A stretch of DNA of 64,000 nt, from the NCBI RefSeq assembly GCF_031755915.1, contig NC_083386.1, positions 4,247,001 to 4,311,000 of the forward strand, read 5' to 3'. The DNA comes from Ziziphus jujuba. Taxonomy: Eukaryota; Streptophyta; Magnoliopsida; Rosales; Rhamnaceae. Position 1 is the first letter of the stretch; each line of letters starts with the position of its first letter. Positions 1-13,119 of the stretch are shown here, one piece after another. Below the pieces are notes generated by a model. The model saw only the letters and a program-made list of their open reading frames with translations. It was not told the DNA's origin and did not search any database. Position numbers and translations under genes: made by a program.

Positions 1-84
1 TTATAGGAAGGCCTTTCAAGGAAAATGTATCCATACCTTCTTATAAGGCATAATTCGTTTTCCTTTCAAACCGATATGGGATCT

Positions 85-88
<4 letters not shown>
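1..88 (+). repeat. Right end of a short LTR-like (TRIM-type) repeat
   Basis: This stretch matches the right half of the repeat at 22412-22579. Shared elements in order are AAATGTATCCA, CTTATAAGGC, TTCGTT and an ending of the form TGGGATCTTACA / TGGGACTTCACA. The left half lies outside the window. The terminal ...CA suits an LTR. I infer a solo or partial LTR of a small non-autonomous element. Confidence 0.6.
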
Positions 89-129
<41 letters not shown>

Positions 130-2306
130 AGATACATATTTAAAGTATACGTATATATCTAACATAAGATGTGCTATGAAAGGAATTTGAAAAATGTACA
201 TAATTGAAGATAAGGGATATGTGATGGGAATTTAATTGGAATTGTTTTAGAAAATGACACAAATACAAGAGAAAGACACATGCACACAAGTGTTTAGATT
301 CTTTCATGTTAGAATACAGAAGATATACAGTTGCATGGTGATGGTGTTGCTTTCTTTTTTCAGAATATATACAGAAGACAAAACAAAAAGCATGAGCTGT
401 AGGCCAGGGGATGTGTGCGAATTTGTTTTTATTTTATTTTTCATTTTTTCCATATATATATTTAAAGAATTAAGAGCAACTCCATATTAGAACTGGAAAT
501 AAAGTCGAGTAGTTTGTGATTGGTTTGAACTCGGTTCAATTTAAACTCATACAAATTCAACTAGTAAAGAAAACAATCCGGGCTTAAACAAAAAATAAAC
601 CTCGCGAGTTAGTTTTAAGCAATAAATTAAGCTCATGAGTAGCTTAAATTTATCATTTATATACATTTATATAAAATTATATTATAAATTTAAGCATATT
701 GAATATTTATAATGCATAAATAATATATTTTATATTTTAACTTTATATATTTTTTTAACTTAGATTAATTTTATAATAAGAAATGATAGAATAAATGGAA
801 TTTATTAACTACTAATGTTAAAATGTTTTTATTTTAAAAAAACAAATATTGAAACTTTTAAATTTTTTTTTTTTTAATAATGTAACAAGTCAAGCTTAAG
901 CAAATAATTTCAAAATCTTGAGAACTTAAGTGAAACTTGAGTAATTTTAAAATCATGCTAGCTAATGTGATTCTTTAACCTCTGAGTTAAGGGGGCTTGC
1001 ATAACATAAAATGTACAAGCATAGGAATTTAATAAACTATTGGGATCTTAGCTATTAACTGTTTATCATTCATCTGAATGTAGAGAATAATATGAAATAA
1101 ATTTTATATGAAATATCGAATATTTGAATATTATAAAACATAGCAATTAAAATAACAATTAAACTAGCGATATATAATTTTGATTTTTTTTATTAACTAT
1201 ATGTTTATCAATAATCAATATCATGATTAGATAGTAAGATTTTTTTTTTTTTTTTGGAAATGAAAAAATGACTTTGTAATTATTTTTTATATTATAAATG
1301 TTAATATTGCTTATGAATGCCAATATTCAGCTCAACTTGACTCATTTGCATTCTTACTCTAAATAAAAAGGAAATAGTAATTTTGTTGTAAAACTGTATA
1401 ACTTTTACCAAATTACATTTTATATTATTTTCCATAAAAAATAATATTGTATCATTTAAAGCTAAGAGCATCTTGAATGACTTTATCTATTACTATATGT
1501 TTTTTGATACATCACAAAAAAAGATAGCCATTAAAAAAAAAAAAAAAAAAAAACTCCAACGAGTTTGTGTCCAAACATCCGCTCAAGTTAATTTGATAAG
1601 GAAAAAAATAAACACTATTAAAGTGACTTTCAACTATTAAAGAATTTATTATATAGTGTGAAGTTTCTTTAAAATTAAACTTTTCCTTAAAAAGTAAATT
1701 TTTTCAAAACAAATTAATAAAATATATAATAATTAATCAATAGCCATAAATAGCATTCTGCATATTATTATTAGAAAACAATTTTAAAATTGATTGTATA
1801 ACTATGCCACCTAAATTTAAACAATATCAAATTTTATACCACATGGGTAGCAGTCCATGTTTACCATTAAAGATACTCTAAAACATATTTTATATATATA
1901 TATATATATATATAAAGGTTCTTATCAAGTCAACCCTTTGATTGCTTTAAATATTGAAATTTAAAAACATATTTAGGGTTCATTTGGTCTCAATCGGATT
2001 CACTATTTAAAATTGAATTTTAATATATTAATAAATCATTATTTTGATCATTAATTAGTTTTTAAACCTTAATTTTTGATGTAATTCAAAAATAAATAGA
2101 AAAAGATTTAATGTTAAAATCAATATGTCCACATGATTATATGTGCGTGTGTATATATATATAAATGTTTATTTATTTACTTATTGTAAAAAGTAAAAAG
2201 TGTACTTTTCTCAAAAAGAAAAAGAAAAAAAAAGAAAAGAAAAATTAAATAGCTTTTATGTGGTTTTTGGTGCGAACTACCTAATGTGACACATGCTACA
2301 GGTCAT

Positions 2307-2341
<35 letters not shown>

Positions 2342-2810
2342 GGGTAATATTCCTTATTTTACTTGTAGCACATATGGTCACAAACGCTGAAACATGTACA
2401 AGGACTTGTACCCAAAATACTTTTTATACAAGTATAGGATAAATTAGATATTTGAGAAGGGACCATCAAAATAAGTATATAATATATAATTGTATTTATA
2501 AACGTGTTATTTGTCTCGTCTCACAACAACAAGATGATCAATGGAAGCATTAGCCGAGGTGGCCGGAGTGGCTGGTATTGGTCCCCCCACAAACCATTTA
2601 AGTAACAACATTAAAAAAATTGTCAGACCATTAGCCACTTTCAATTACTAAAAGAAAAGAAAAAAAAAAAACAAGGATACATTAATCTATAGATATTGAT
2701 TTTGTAGGACAGTAAACAAAAGGTTATAGTAAAAATAATGCCGAAACGCACGAAGAAATTAAATCTAGTGGCTAGCAAGGGACGTGGCGCTCGGTGGTTG
2801 GATAGGTGTA
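89..2810. other. AT-rich intergenic DNA with microsatellites
   Basis: No gene is supported here. The stretch holds (AT)n tracts at about 91-126, 1891-1914 and 2310-2340, and poly(A) or poly(T) runs near 861-877, 1241-1256 and 1532-1552. Open frames are short and low in complexity. The last 300 bp lead into the promoter of the JIP23-like gene. Confidence 0.6.
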
Positions 2811-2820
2811 TCTATAAATA
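2811..2820 (+). promoter_or_regulatory. TATA box of the JIP23-like gene
   Basis: TCTATAAATA lies about 95 bp upstream of the ATG at 2914. This is a normal plant spacing, implying a 5' untranslated region of roughly 60-70 nt. Assignment is from motif and position only. Confidence 0.5.
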
Positions 2821-2913
2821 TATGTGCTTTGCTTGCAATATATTCCCACCAAAAACTGAATCCAAAAAGCTCTGCGTATATACTACTATTACTAATAATA
2901 ATAATAATAGTAG

Positions 2914-3637
2914 ATGGCAGACAACTTGTTTGGAACCCCTGTGACTGATGCAACAGTGAAGTTATATTATCCTGATATCAAAGAAATAACAGCCAAAGAC
3001 AGGGCTCAAGTGGCATTCCAACTGAAGGAAGCAGACCAAAAGAGCGAGAATGCCGACAGTATGTCGAGAACCTCAAGGAGAGGTATGGCAATGGAATTGC
3101 CACATTGGTCACAATTTATAATGCTACTGGAGGTACCTTAGTACGTTATAAGGACTATGATTTCCACGGCCACATCGGAGAAGCCCCGTACCCAAACGAG
3201 ATTCAAAATGGCCAATGGGCTGCTTTTCTGCATGTCCACACCTCCGGGACGCTCCGTGGATCAAGCGCCGCAATTGTTTACTCCGGCAGGAACAGTGCCG
3301 GAGATAAAATTGCCTGGTTGAACGCTTGGTCCAATCCCTTTCATGGTACAAATTGTGTAAGTGGCTAGCTAATTATACCCTCTACCGACGCTATACCTAC
3401 CTCTTATAGTATTAATTAATGATCCTTCCAATCTTTAATTATTTACTTAAGCTCTGTTATACTACACATTGATCATATATACATACACAGGCTTACACTG
3501 AGGTTCGACCGACTAGCCATTTCGACACTGGAGGCGTTTGGGATGCGGTCGAAAGTTTGTTCAAAACTGATAATTTCAGTGACAATGAGTACGGAGGCTA
3601 TACAATTGCAAGCATTGGCCAATCCTATCCTATTTAA
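2914..3637 (+). pseudogene. JIP23-like (23 kDa jasmonate-induced protein homolog), two exons, frameshifted
   Basis: Exon 1 runs from ATG 2914 to 3356 and starts MADNLFGTPVTDATVK, as in 23-kDa jasmonate-induced protein homologs. After about residue 45 the homologous reading (YVENLKERYGNG, then GHIGEAPYPN, NGQWAAFLHVH and AWSNPF) continues in a different frame. A single-base-type shift therefore lies near 3045-3060. The intron is 3357-3490, with a strong GTAAGT donor and an ACACAG acceptor in phase 0. Exon 2 (3491-3634) gives AYTEVRP...GGVWDAVESL...YTIASIG, with TAA at 3635-3637. The C-terminus is slightly shorter than I recall for the family. The family is jasmonate or stress induced in several plants and its biochemical role is unclear. 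No short intron with GT/AG borders explains the frame change, so I call it a pseudogene, although a sequencing error would leave a good gene. The TATA box at 2811 and clean splice sites suggest recent function. Confidence 0.7.
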
Positions 3638-4485
3638 AATATTTGCAAATTTATTTTTACTTAACTTAGAACTTATCGTACCTGTTAATCCCAAGCCATA
3701 AGTACCCACAGTTCGAATCCCTCATCCCTGGCAATTCCTTTTGCTCCAACACATCACGATTTAAGTTCCAGTTGATTCTCTCTCAAAATTGCTCTGTTTT
3801 CACTCTTGGTCATTCCCTTTTACTTGTCTCCAGCGAATTTCCTCAACATCTAAGCATGTCATGGGGATAATAAAGTACATTTTTCTAAAAAATATCTTTG
3901 CAATTCTTTCATATTGTATTTTGTTTATTGTTTATTTTGTATGCTGTGTAGAGTTATATTTGGAATAAGAGAAATGAAATAAGTGGGCTAAATTTTGATG
4001 GAGGCACTCCGATATGAAGGAAGGAAGCAAATGAAAGAAGATTGCAGAAGGAGATTCCTATTGATTGGGATTATTCATTACAAGCACATTCTGGCGGTAA
4101 TTTTTTATGCTTAATTAAACCGTCACTTTGGCGGTAACTTTAATCAAATTGCAAGCCAGCTAATTCTGGCTCTGAATTTTTCTAACAGGTGTCTACATAT
4201 GAGAATAGAACTTTGACACACCTTTTTGGGGCTAAGAAACCGTCCTTTAATTCAATTTTTAAGTAATTGACTAAAACTCTTGTACCTTAATGCCAACAAA
4301 TTCAACCAATATCAGGCTTACTTAGTTGTGAAGCACCCAATCAAAATTACCCTTCTTTTGGTGTATGATAAGTAAAAAATACTCACCTGCCATTTAGTAA
4401 TTTTTGCCAAAATACATATTATTGTTTTTTTTTCTTTAAACATGCTGATGGTGATTATAGATGCATGACAGATTTAAAAATCTTT
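3638..4485. other. Intergenic, no gene seen
   Basis: No coding frame or RNA gene is supported. The GTTCGAATCC string at about 3710 resembles a tRNA B box, but no tRNA fold surrounds it. The sequence is moderately AT-rich. Confidence 0.5.
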
Positions 4486-7400
4486 GTACCAATCTTTGTA
4501 TCTCGGGGAACAGATTTAAAAATATAAAATGTTAATCATTTCACTGAGTGATCCTATCTATTATACAATTATAATAGTAATAATAATCATAGTATACTTG
4601 ATTAATTAAGAATAAATAAATAAATAGATAATAATTAATTGAAAACAATATTTTCCTTCAAAACCCTCACCATTCACTCCATTGGAAAGGTACTCCTTTT
4701 AAAACATTTTCACAAAATCCAATATTTTATGCCCAAATCAAAGAATAATTAATTAAACAAATAATTAAATAATCCAAATATGAATAAAATACAATAAAAT
4801 AAATTTAAAATACTTGCATTAGAAAAATGTAACGTAAAAGTGAAATTCAATATATAATTCAGAAAATTTGATTTAATAATTCAATATAAACAAAATCAAT
4901 AACAGAATTTAAATAATTACAAACAAACCATATAAAATAAGTGGTAAAAATATTATAAAATTCATTGTGAAATATTTAATCAATCTATATAATAAAAATA
5001 TGGCAAGATGCATTTTAAAAATATTGATTTAAAATAATTGACATAAAATATGAATAAATACATTTTAGAAAATACTAATTGGAAATAGGTGATAAAACAA
5101 ATTAAATACATTTAATTTAAATACAACTTTAAAACTTTGGGATTTGAAATTTATATCTGAAAAATACTTGATGCACCACACTATATACCAGTGATGCCCT
5201 ATGATATCTAGCATCCTGAGCACCGTCCGGTGGGAGCTTAAAGAGAGAAATTTGCATACGGTCCCTTTGGCGTTCCAACAGCACCGCTGCTTAAACCGTC
5301 ATCGAGGCGGTGGAGGGAAGCGGCTATGGCCAATATCAAACTTGCCTGTCCTCGGTCCGATGACAACTCACAGGAGACATACAGCTGCACGCTTATCCAT
5401 ATATATAGTATAGAACACCAGTACTGTATGAGTGCGTCTAAAATCAATTACTAAATTTATTATTAAAATACTAAGTTTTCCAAAAATTCACCGTGGGAAT
5501 TATACCATTTTTCAAATTCACAATCTCACATTTTTCTTAAATATTACCAGCATAAATCCATCGATAATATATAATTTTTCCCATATTATAAAATCAACTA
5601 GATAATATTTCAAGTGCATAAATATATATTTTGAGAGAACTATAACTTAAACCAATATTTTTCTTGAAATCTTTAAAATCAAATCATGCCAAAAATAATA
5701 TTAAAATCACATGAAATTCATATATCCTTAAAATCATGTAAACACATTTATCATGCATTATAAAATCAACATCAAACCCAACAATAATTTATTAAAAACC
5801 TTAAACTATAATTCCTTTAAAATCTCAAATATATTTTTGGCCACGACACATATATTAAAACCATCATAAATTGGCATTGTAAAATTAAATGGAAAATCCT
5901 TCAAATATTAAACGTATATTAAAATTCACATGAAAGCATTTCTAATTACACCATATTCCAACAATAAAATATAACAATTATTAATAAAATTCCATATCCA
6001 TAAAATTTTTGAAATCAAAATATTTCTTGATGCACAAATAAATATAATTCATTCAATTTTGGCATCAAAATTCTAAATATATATTTACTAAATATTCAAC
6101 ACATAAAACATATTCTTCAACTAACCAATTAACACAAAATATATATAATTTAACATCCCAAAATAATTTTGAAGTTGGGTCACTCACCTCAAGCATGTGT
6201 ATCAATTGAGATCCTTTGCAGGATCAACTCAACTACCCACACGTGCACCTAGAATATCCACAATATACAAAACTAATTATATTAATATTTTAATAGAGTA
6301 ACTCCCAAATGGATACCCGAGGAGCGAACACAAACGACAACCAAAATTTATGAATGATATACCTAATCGAAGCATGTGAAACGAGGATTACGGGTCTGGT
6401 CTTACTTTCCGGAGATCGGACCCATGGTGGCTGGAATCTCGTCCGAAAGCTCTCAGATTTTAGGCCCTCGATTCTCACAATCCGTTAATAATTGAGGAAA
6501 GTGGACACCAGATTTGGGTTCAGAGGGTCAGAATTAGTGGGGAAGGGTAGGAGGTGTCGTCAGAAACTCACCGGAGATGGGTTTTTTGGTAAGCCGCCGT
6601 GGTCACTGGATTCTGCCACCGTCGGCAGAATGTCGAGGGTCTATTGGCAGTGAAAATTGGTTTGGAGGTAGATCTGATGATGGGTAGTCCAACGGGACAG
6701 GCGGTGAGGCAAAAAGAGGTAAGGTTTGGGAGGAATCTACGATGGAAAGTAACAGCACCGCCGTCGAAAATCGTCCCAATCCGTACGCATCAGCTGTCGG
6801 TTGGCCATGAAATTTTGGGGGTTGGCTAGTTTCAGGTGGACTTGAAGGTGGTCTTGCACGTGTATTGTTCTGGTAGTCGGACAGCAGTCGGATGGTGGTG
6901 GCTGGTGGTGGTTTCTCTCACCTCACTCTCTCTCCTCTTTCACTCTCCTCCCTCCCATGCCCCACCACCCATTTTGGCCAATTAAAATGCCACCCATGGG
7001 TGCCACTGTGCACTCATGGGATTGGCTGAAAACTTGACATGTGGTGACACTGTTTACATACACATAGATCAATGAATATTAACCATTATCTCGGAAAATT
7101 TTTTTGGGTCTGTAACTTTCAAACCACATGTCCAAATTAAGTGTAATTACAAAAATAAATATCCAAATTAGGCGTGATACTAGTCTACGAACTTGTATCG
7201 ATGAGTACTTCACAATCATACATGAGTCAAAGCTCAATTCTACAGGAATAAAAGGTCAACTCTGACACCTTTGGATAGTTCGAACCTCAATTTATTTTGC
7301 TCATAACTTTCAAACCGTAGATCTGTTTTCGATGTGCTACTAGTCTACGGACTCATGTCGAGTTATAATTCACAATGGTTCATCGGTCAACCTGGAATTT

Positions 7401-7510
7401 TATCCGAATCAAAAAGTCAAAGTTGGACCCTTTCGGTTAACATCAATCAAATCCCATCAATCTTGATCAACGTGCAAAAATTTCTGTATAATTTGGGATA
7501 GGGTGTTACA
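4486..7510 (-). mobile_element. Solo LTR A of the large TGTAACACCC family (minus strand, 3' truncated)
   Basis: Read on the minus strand it begins at 7510 with TGTAACACCCTATCCCAAA, the family start. It then shows the GC-rich block (6400-6960), the hairpin plus splice-donor-like segment (6178-6253) and the GGGTCACTCACTGA-type segment near 4540. The family 3' end (GGTCCTGACA) is missing, so the copy is truncated near 4486. No internal retrotransposon genes adjoin it. All its open frames are incidental. Confidence 0.75.
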
Positions 7511-9024
7511 AAAATAATAATAAAATATATAATTCATTGATCTTCAAAAATAACCTTTTGATCACATTGTCATTTGAAAATAATTTTAGAATTAACTGTA
7601 CATTTATATCAAAATTTCAATTGACAAGACAAACCCAAAGATCTTCCACAATTCTCAAGTGGCCTCATCCAGGAAAAGTCTTAGCTAGCGAATAATCTTA
7701 TGGAAAATTCAGCAAAATCTTCCATAAAATGTGGACAACCCAAAATTATATACATATATATATATACACACACATATATCAATCAATGTCCACTACCATC
7801 CGCAACCATAACTACAAGAATTATCAATGCATATTAGAGCATACTAAGATGTTTTATCAATTTTATGTTGATACAAGTGGAAGAAAATAGTACAAATGAT
7901 GTAGAATAAATAAGAGAAATATGAGATACTACTGATGTGGATAACAGCAATTGATGTGATGTGCAATGGGTGTGTCAGCTAATAGTTAAGACCTAAAGAA
8001 ATGGATTAAAATAATAAAAAGTGAGATAAGGATATCTCAATTAATAGATTATTAAATACAAGAAAATAGCCATTTAACTTTTTAAATTCTTTCCTTTTAA
8101 AACCTTACCTTTGGGTCTTTGAAATGTTCCCCATTTAAAATTTTTTCACCAAAATCCATATTCTTAACCCCAATAACTTGTTTAAATAAAACTAACATTC
8201 AAAGAAATAGAACAGTGTGAAATCATGCATTAAAAAGAATTATAAAACTATAATGAATGCATAAACCATTCATATGAATATTCAATCAACACTTATCCCA
8301 TTGGACAACCTTTGCATGAACCTAGTTATCATTAGTGTACCATACTATATAATAGGTATTAACAAGAGGTCCTTATAATCCCAAGGTGCTACATGATAGT
8401 GTGGGAGGCGAAAACCTATATTTTTAACCCTGATAACCTATTTAAATAAAACTAATATTTAAAAAGAAATAGAATACTGTGAAATCTTGCATTAAAAAGA
8501 ATTATAAAACTATAATGAATGCGTAGACCATTTATATAAATATTTAATCAAAACTTATTATATAGGACAAACTTTGCATGAACTCAGTTGTCATTAGCGT
8601 ACCATACTATATGCCAAGTACTAATAAGTGGTTATTAGAATCCTAAAGTACCATAGGATAGTGGTGGTTGGGGAGAACCCCAACAAGACCATTTTTGTCC
8701 CAAGGTCATGACAGATCTCGTCATAACTCTCTGTAGTAGATTATTGACAACACATATATAATAACCATTGTTGTTCCGCTTGCAAATATACGAAATATAA
8801 CATAGTAATTCTATGTATAGTCATGATATAAGTGAGTAATGATACGGTACTATACCAATTTGATGACCATAGGATGACAGATTTGCTACGAGACCTTTAG
8901 AAGGCTAAAGGGTTGTGAAATATGTTCTTCCTATGGTTTCGATAACGCCTCACCTCCTTTAGCATCTCACTCTTTTGCTTCATGGATATTATTTACAATT
9001 TAACCACCACACCCTAGACAGTAT
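7511..9024. other. AT-rich intergenic DNA between LTRs A and B
   Basis: There is no gene. The main structure is the degenerate 255-260 bp direct repeat listed separately. The text around 8090-8160 weakly resembles the antisense 3' part of the large LTR family, so part of this stretch may be an older decayed copy. Confidence 0.5.
8156..8665. repeat. Tandem direct repeat, two units of about 255-260 bp
   Basis: Unit 1 (about 8156-8412) and unit 2 (about 8415-8665) share a long series of matches: TTAAATAAAACTAA, GTGAAATC, GCATTAAAAAGAATTATAA, CTATAATGAATGC, TTTGCATGAAC and GTACCATACTATAT. They differ by scattered substitutions and small indels, so the duplication is old. Confidence 0.75.
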
Positions 9025-9355
9025 TGTAACACCCCGTCCTGAAGTACGCCAGAAATTTCTCTAGTTGACCGAAGTTGATCAAGTTTGACCGTTGTTGACA
9101 AAAAAGGTCAAATTTTGACTTTTGACTCGGTAAGAATTCTAGGTTGATTGAGGCACCGTTGTGAGGTACACATTGACCCGAGTCTATAGACTAGTAGCAC
9201 GTCAAAAACAGAGCTATAATTTGAAAGTTATGAGCAAAACAAGTTGAGGTCCAAATTGTCTAAAGGTGCCAAGTTGACTTTTTATTCTTGTGAAATTTAA
9301 CTTTGACTTTTATCTGGTTGTAAAGTACCATTGCATGAAAATTAAGATCTAGTGA
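9025..9355 (+). mobile_element. LTR B, 5' segment
   Basis: Starts TGTAACACCCCGTCCTGAAG, the family start, and continues with the conserved AGACTAGTAGCACGTC and GTTATGAGCAAAACAAG text. It is interrupted near 9326-9356 by the CACTA element and resumes at 13934. The exact left junction is uncertain because the left transposon end is degraded. Confidence 0.75.
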
Positions 9356-9769
9356 CACTCACTTAGTGACGTTAGAAATCAAACGCATTTAAAAAAATAA
9401 AACCGCGACTCTGAGGTTAATATGTCAGTAAAAATTCAATAAATAGACGACGCATCCGAAAACTGTCAACGTCAAGCAGTCGCTAGAAACAACAACACGC
9501 GACACATCTTTTAAGAGTCGCTAAATATTTGGTTGAACAGAGTCGCCTTTAATAGCGTGCGTATATTTTATATGAATTGTATTGTTTAAATGATACACTA
9601 ATGAAAAATGATTAATCAAATACTTATTTATGTTTATATAACAACAAAATTTAATTATACGTGATTGTTGCTCAATTAGATAATTTTTCATGTACAATTT
9701 ATTCTCGCAAAGTTTTTCACGTAATTGGATAGGCAACTGTCTATCAATATAATAAAATTAACTACAAAC

Positions 9770-9836
9770 TGTATTAATCTAATTTTATTTCAACCACAAA
9801 TAACCAGTGAAAATATTAGAGTAACATAACTGAGCC

Positions 9837-9873
<37 letters not shown>

Positions 9874-10830
9874 CAGATTTTGGTAACATGTGATGCACAA
9901 TGAAGATTGTGCGTTGCCTGTTCTCTTTTTTTTTTTTTTTTTTTTTTAATTTTTGGTTCTTTTAGTCAATCTAATTTTATTTCAGCTTCAAATAACCAAT
10001 GAAAATATTAAAGCAATATAACTAAGCTAGTTTTTTTTTTCTTTTTAAATTTTGGTAACAAGCGATGCACCTTTTGCATCTCCAGTTACTAATAGGCGAC
10101 TCTAGTAAAAGGCGACGCACATTGTGCATTCTAGTTAGTAATAGGCGATGCACATTGTGAGTCACCTATTACAAATATCTTTTAAAAAAAAAAAGCTCAA
10201 TTATGTTGCTTTAATATTTTCACTGGTTATTTATAGTTGAAATAAAATTAGATTGACTAAAAGAATCAAAAAAAAAAAAAGGAGAACAGGCGATGCACAA
10301 TCTTCATTGTGCATCGCCTGTTATCAAAATCTTAAAAAAAAAAAAAAAAGAGCTCAGTTATGCTGCTCTAATATTTTCATTGGTTATTTGTAGTTGAAAT
10401 AAAATTAGATTGACTAAAAGATCCAAAAAAAAAAAAGGAGAACAGGCGACTTACAATCTTCATTGTGCGTCACCTATTACCAAAATCTTAAAAAAAAAGA
10501 AAAGAAAAGAAAAAGAAAACCAGCTCAATTATGTTGTTCTAATATTTTCACTGGTTATTTGTAGTTGAAATAAAAATAGATTGACTAAAAGAACCAAAAA
10601 AAAAAAAAAAAAAAGGAGAACAAGTTCATTGTGCGTCGCCTGTTACCAAAATCTTAAAAAAAAAAAAAGAGTTCAATTATATTTCTCTAATATTTTCACT
10701 GGTTATTTGTAGTTGAAATAAAATTAGATTGATTAAAAGAAAAAAAAAACTACCTCATTTATGTTACTATAATATTTTCACTGGTTATTTGTAGTTAAAA
10801 TAAAATTAGATTGACTAAAAGAACCAAAAA
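9770..10830. repeat. Inverted and tandem array of about 170-bp units inside the CACTA element
   Basis: Units carrying AATCTAATTTTATTTCA...AATAACCA(G)TGAAAATATTA occur twice in plus orientation (near 9775 and 9968). They occur about five times in minus orientation (near 10200, 10360, 10525, 10680 and 10760). Each unit has a poly(T) or poly(A) run and a GCGACGCAC-type motif. Around 10288-10318 a unit contains a near-perfect palindrome, GGCGATGCACAATC / CATTGTGCATCGCC. The array as a whole could form a very large imperfect hairpin centred near 10110. Confidence 0.7.
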
Positions 10831-11275
10831 AAAAAAGAAAAAAGGGGAACCCAGGACCTCTTACACTTTGAAGGAATAACCACACCACCAGTCCAAATGA
10901 CTTGGATGTAATAATATAACAAGAATTAGCTAATATAGTTTTAAATGACGTATTTTTTTAACAAAGAGTCGCCAAATAATTGAAAAGACGACGCATTTGC
11001 AACAACTGGGTCGCCTTTTCACTCAACCAATTTTTAACTTTTTTTGAATTTAAAAGTTGTTTTTAGTAATTTTTTTAATTTTGCAAATATGATTTTTTTT
11101 TTAAATTTGTAAATGAGCAATTAACAAAACTAATTAAATTAAAAAATAATAATAATAAAACATGGAATAGGCAACGCGTTTTAATGGAATTACGACACCT
11201 TTTCCTTCAATTTTTTTTTTCACAGAAAAAGCAATTTAATAAACTTTCAATTTTTAAAAACAAGTAAGCTATCAT

Positions 11276-11365
11276 TGACCATAAACACATGAAAGTTAAG
11301 CTCATTTAACATACTTATATGGACCATAAACACATGAAAGTTAAGCTCATTTAACATACTTATAT
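11276..11365. repeat. 45-bp tandem duplication
   Basis: Two adjacent 45-bp units begin TGACCATAAACACATGAAAG and GGACCATAAACACATGAAAG. They are identical except for the first base, so this is a recent duplication inside the CACTA element. Confidence 0.9.
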
Positions 11366-12331
11366 AGATAAATTTGTTAATAAATACTTGTTGAATTAGA
11401 ATTCTGTATTCGGTAACTTATTTCAAATTAAGTCTTTATATATTTTGTGTCTCGTCTATATACATATATATGAATAATTGAGAAGAGTATTGAAAAAACT
11501 ATTTTTTGTTTTTAGATCAATGGAATTTATTTTCATTGGATTGCTACATGAATATATTTGTAGATGAACAATTAAAAAATTATTTAAAGATTATAAAGAA
11601 AATATAAAAATTAGAACAGGCGACGCTTTTCGAACATAATGCATCACTTGATCCCACAATTCAAGAACAGGCGACCCTTCTTGAAGAGAATGCGTCACTT
11701 GTTCTCTCAATTAAAAAAAAAAAACAAAAATTTTAAAAGACATGCAAATTTTATAAAGAATAAAGGTGTACTTGAAAAACAGAAAAATAAACAACAAATT
11801 TTGATATTTTGCTTCATATTTTTAAGAAATATTTTCAGTTTTTATTTGTAGATGAAAACTAAAAAATTAATCAAAGAAAAAAAAATAAAATTGAGAGAAA
11901 ATGTGCGTTTTTTCCAATTTTTTGAAAATTTTGGGCAAGTTTTAAAATTTTTACGCGCACTTTTGAATCCCTTTCTTTTTTAAAACTACATCTAGTACAC
12001 TATCTAATAAATATTAGATTTGGAAACAATCTCAGAAAGACTTGAAGAGTGGGATATTTCGGGTTTCATTTTTCATTTGCCTATGTTGTCATCATCAGGG
12101 AAGCTGGATTTCTCTGTGTTGCGTGATTTTCTGGATTTCTTCTTTCTTCGTCTCCATCATTTAGGTGAGTTTGTTTTTTCTTTGTGGTTGGCAAAGACAT
12201 GTGGTGGGTTGGGTTTTTTTTTTTTTTTTTTTTTTTTCATTTTAACTGCAGGTTAGATTTATTGGGTTTTATTAATCTTGCTTTTGTAGAGATTTTGTTT
12301 GTGATATTGCTTGATATTGTTTTGGTAAGTC

Positions 12332-12463
12332 CAACAAGTATTTTATGTTGAAGATCAATTTGATTCGAGATGGTCTATTGTTTTAACTTCACCACAACAT
12401 CATACTTTTGTTGAAGAAGATGTTCTTGGAGATACTACGATGGCTCACAATCCATTTGTCATA
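12332..12463 (+). pseudogene. CACTA transposase-associated domain remnant (DUF4216-like)
   Basis: The frame reads QQVFYVEDQFDSRWSIVL followed by T-S-P and an acidic stretch ending before TAG at 12464-12466. The Q-VFYV-D---RW-VVL pattern resembles the DUF4216-like region that follows plant CACTA transposase domains, by my recollection of the family. An acidic reading (IDENDNEDE) follows the stop. Upstream and downstream exons are not recognisable. The reading supports the CACTA assignment but is too short to prove it. Confidence 0.5.
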
Positions 12464-13119
12464 TAGTTGCCAAGTATTGATGAAAATGATAATGAGGATG
12501 AATGTGAGAGTGGCTATGTTTGTAATGACTATAAGGGTATATGGATAAATAATATCTTCTAAATAAATTGGTACGTATATTTATTAACTTATGTTTTAAA
12601 TAATATTTATAACATTTATTATTATTCATTTAATTATTTTTTTGATCTGCTTCATTATGTGTTTTCCACTTTTAATTAGGAGAAATGTCCCTCGCCAAAT
12701 CTTAAGAACGATGGTAATATTCTTTAAATTTTCATCTACTAAATTACAAATTTAATAATGATTAATAATTTTATTTATTTTGCATAAGTGTTAATAACTT
12801 TTTAATTTTTCCATATGCAGTATGAAGGTGTAATCAGCAAGAGGACGTCAACTTCCATCTCAATGAGTATGCATTCACGGAAGTTTAATTAATATTAAAT
12901 TTGTTATGAAAAAATACAATACTTTACAAATTATGTCAAAATATGTTAATGAGTTAATATTAAATTTATTTGATAATTAATTTGTTATGAAAAAATTTGT
13001 ATTTTAAATTTTTGTATTCTAATTATTCTGGATGAAGCTAGTTTTAGTTTTTTTGTATTTTAATTATTTATATTTTTACTATTTTAATAATATTCACAAA
13101 ATTAAAAATTAAAAAACGA

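Noticed and set aside
3700..3745. tRNA-like B box (GTTCGAATCC)
   Set aside because: No A box at the right spacing and no cloverleaf or acceptor stem could be drawn.
12020..12256. 78-codon open frame inside the CACTA element
   Set aside because: It ends in a poly(T)-derived Phe run and shows no recognisable family. It may be non-coding leader sequence.
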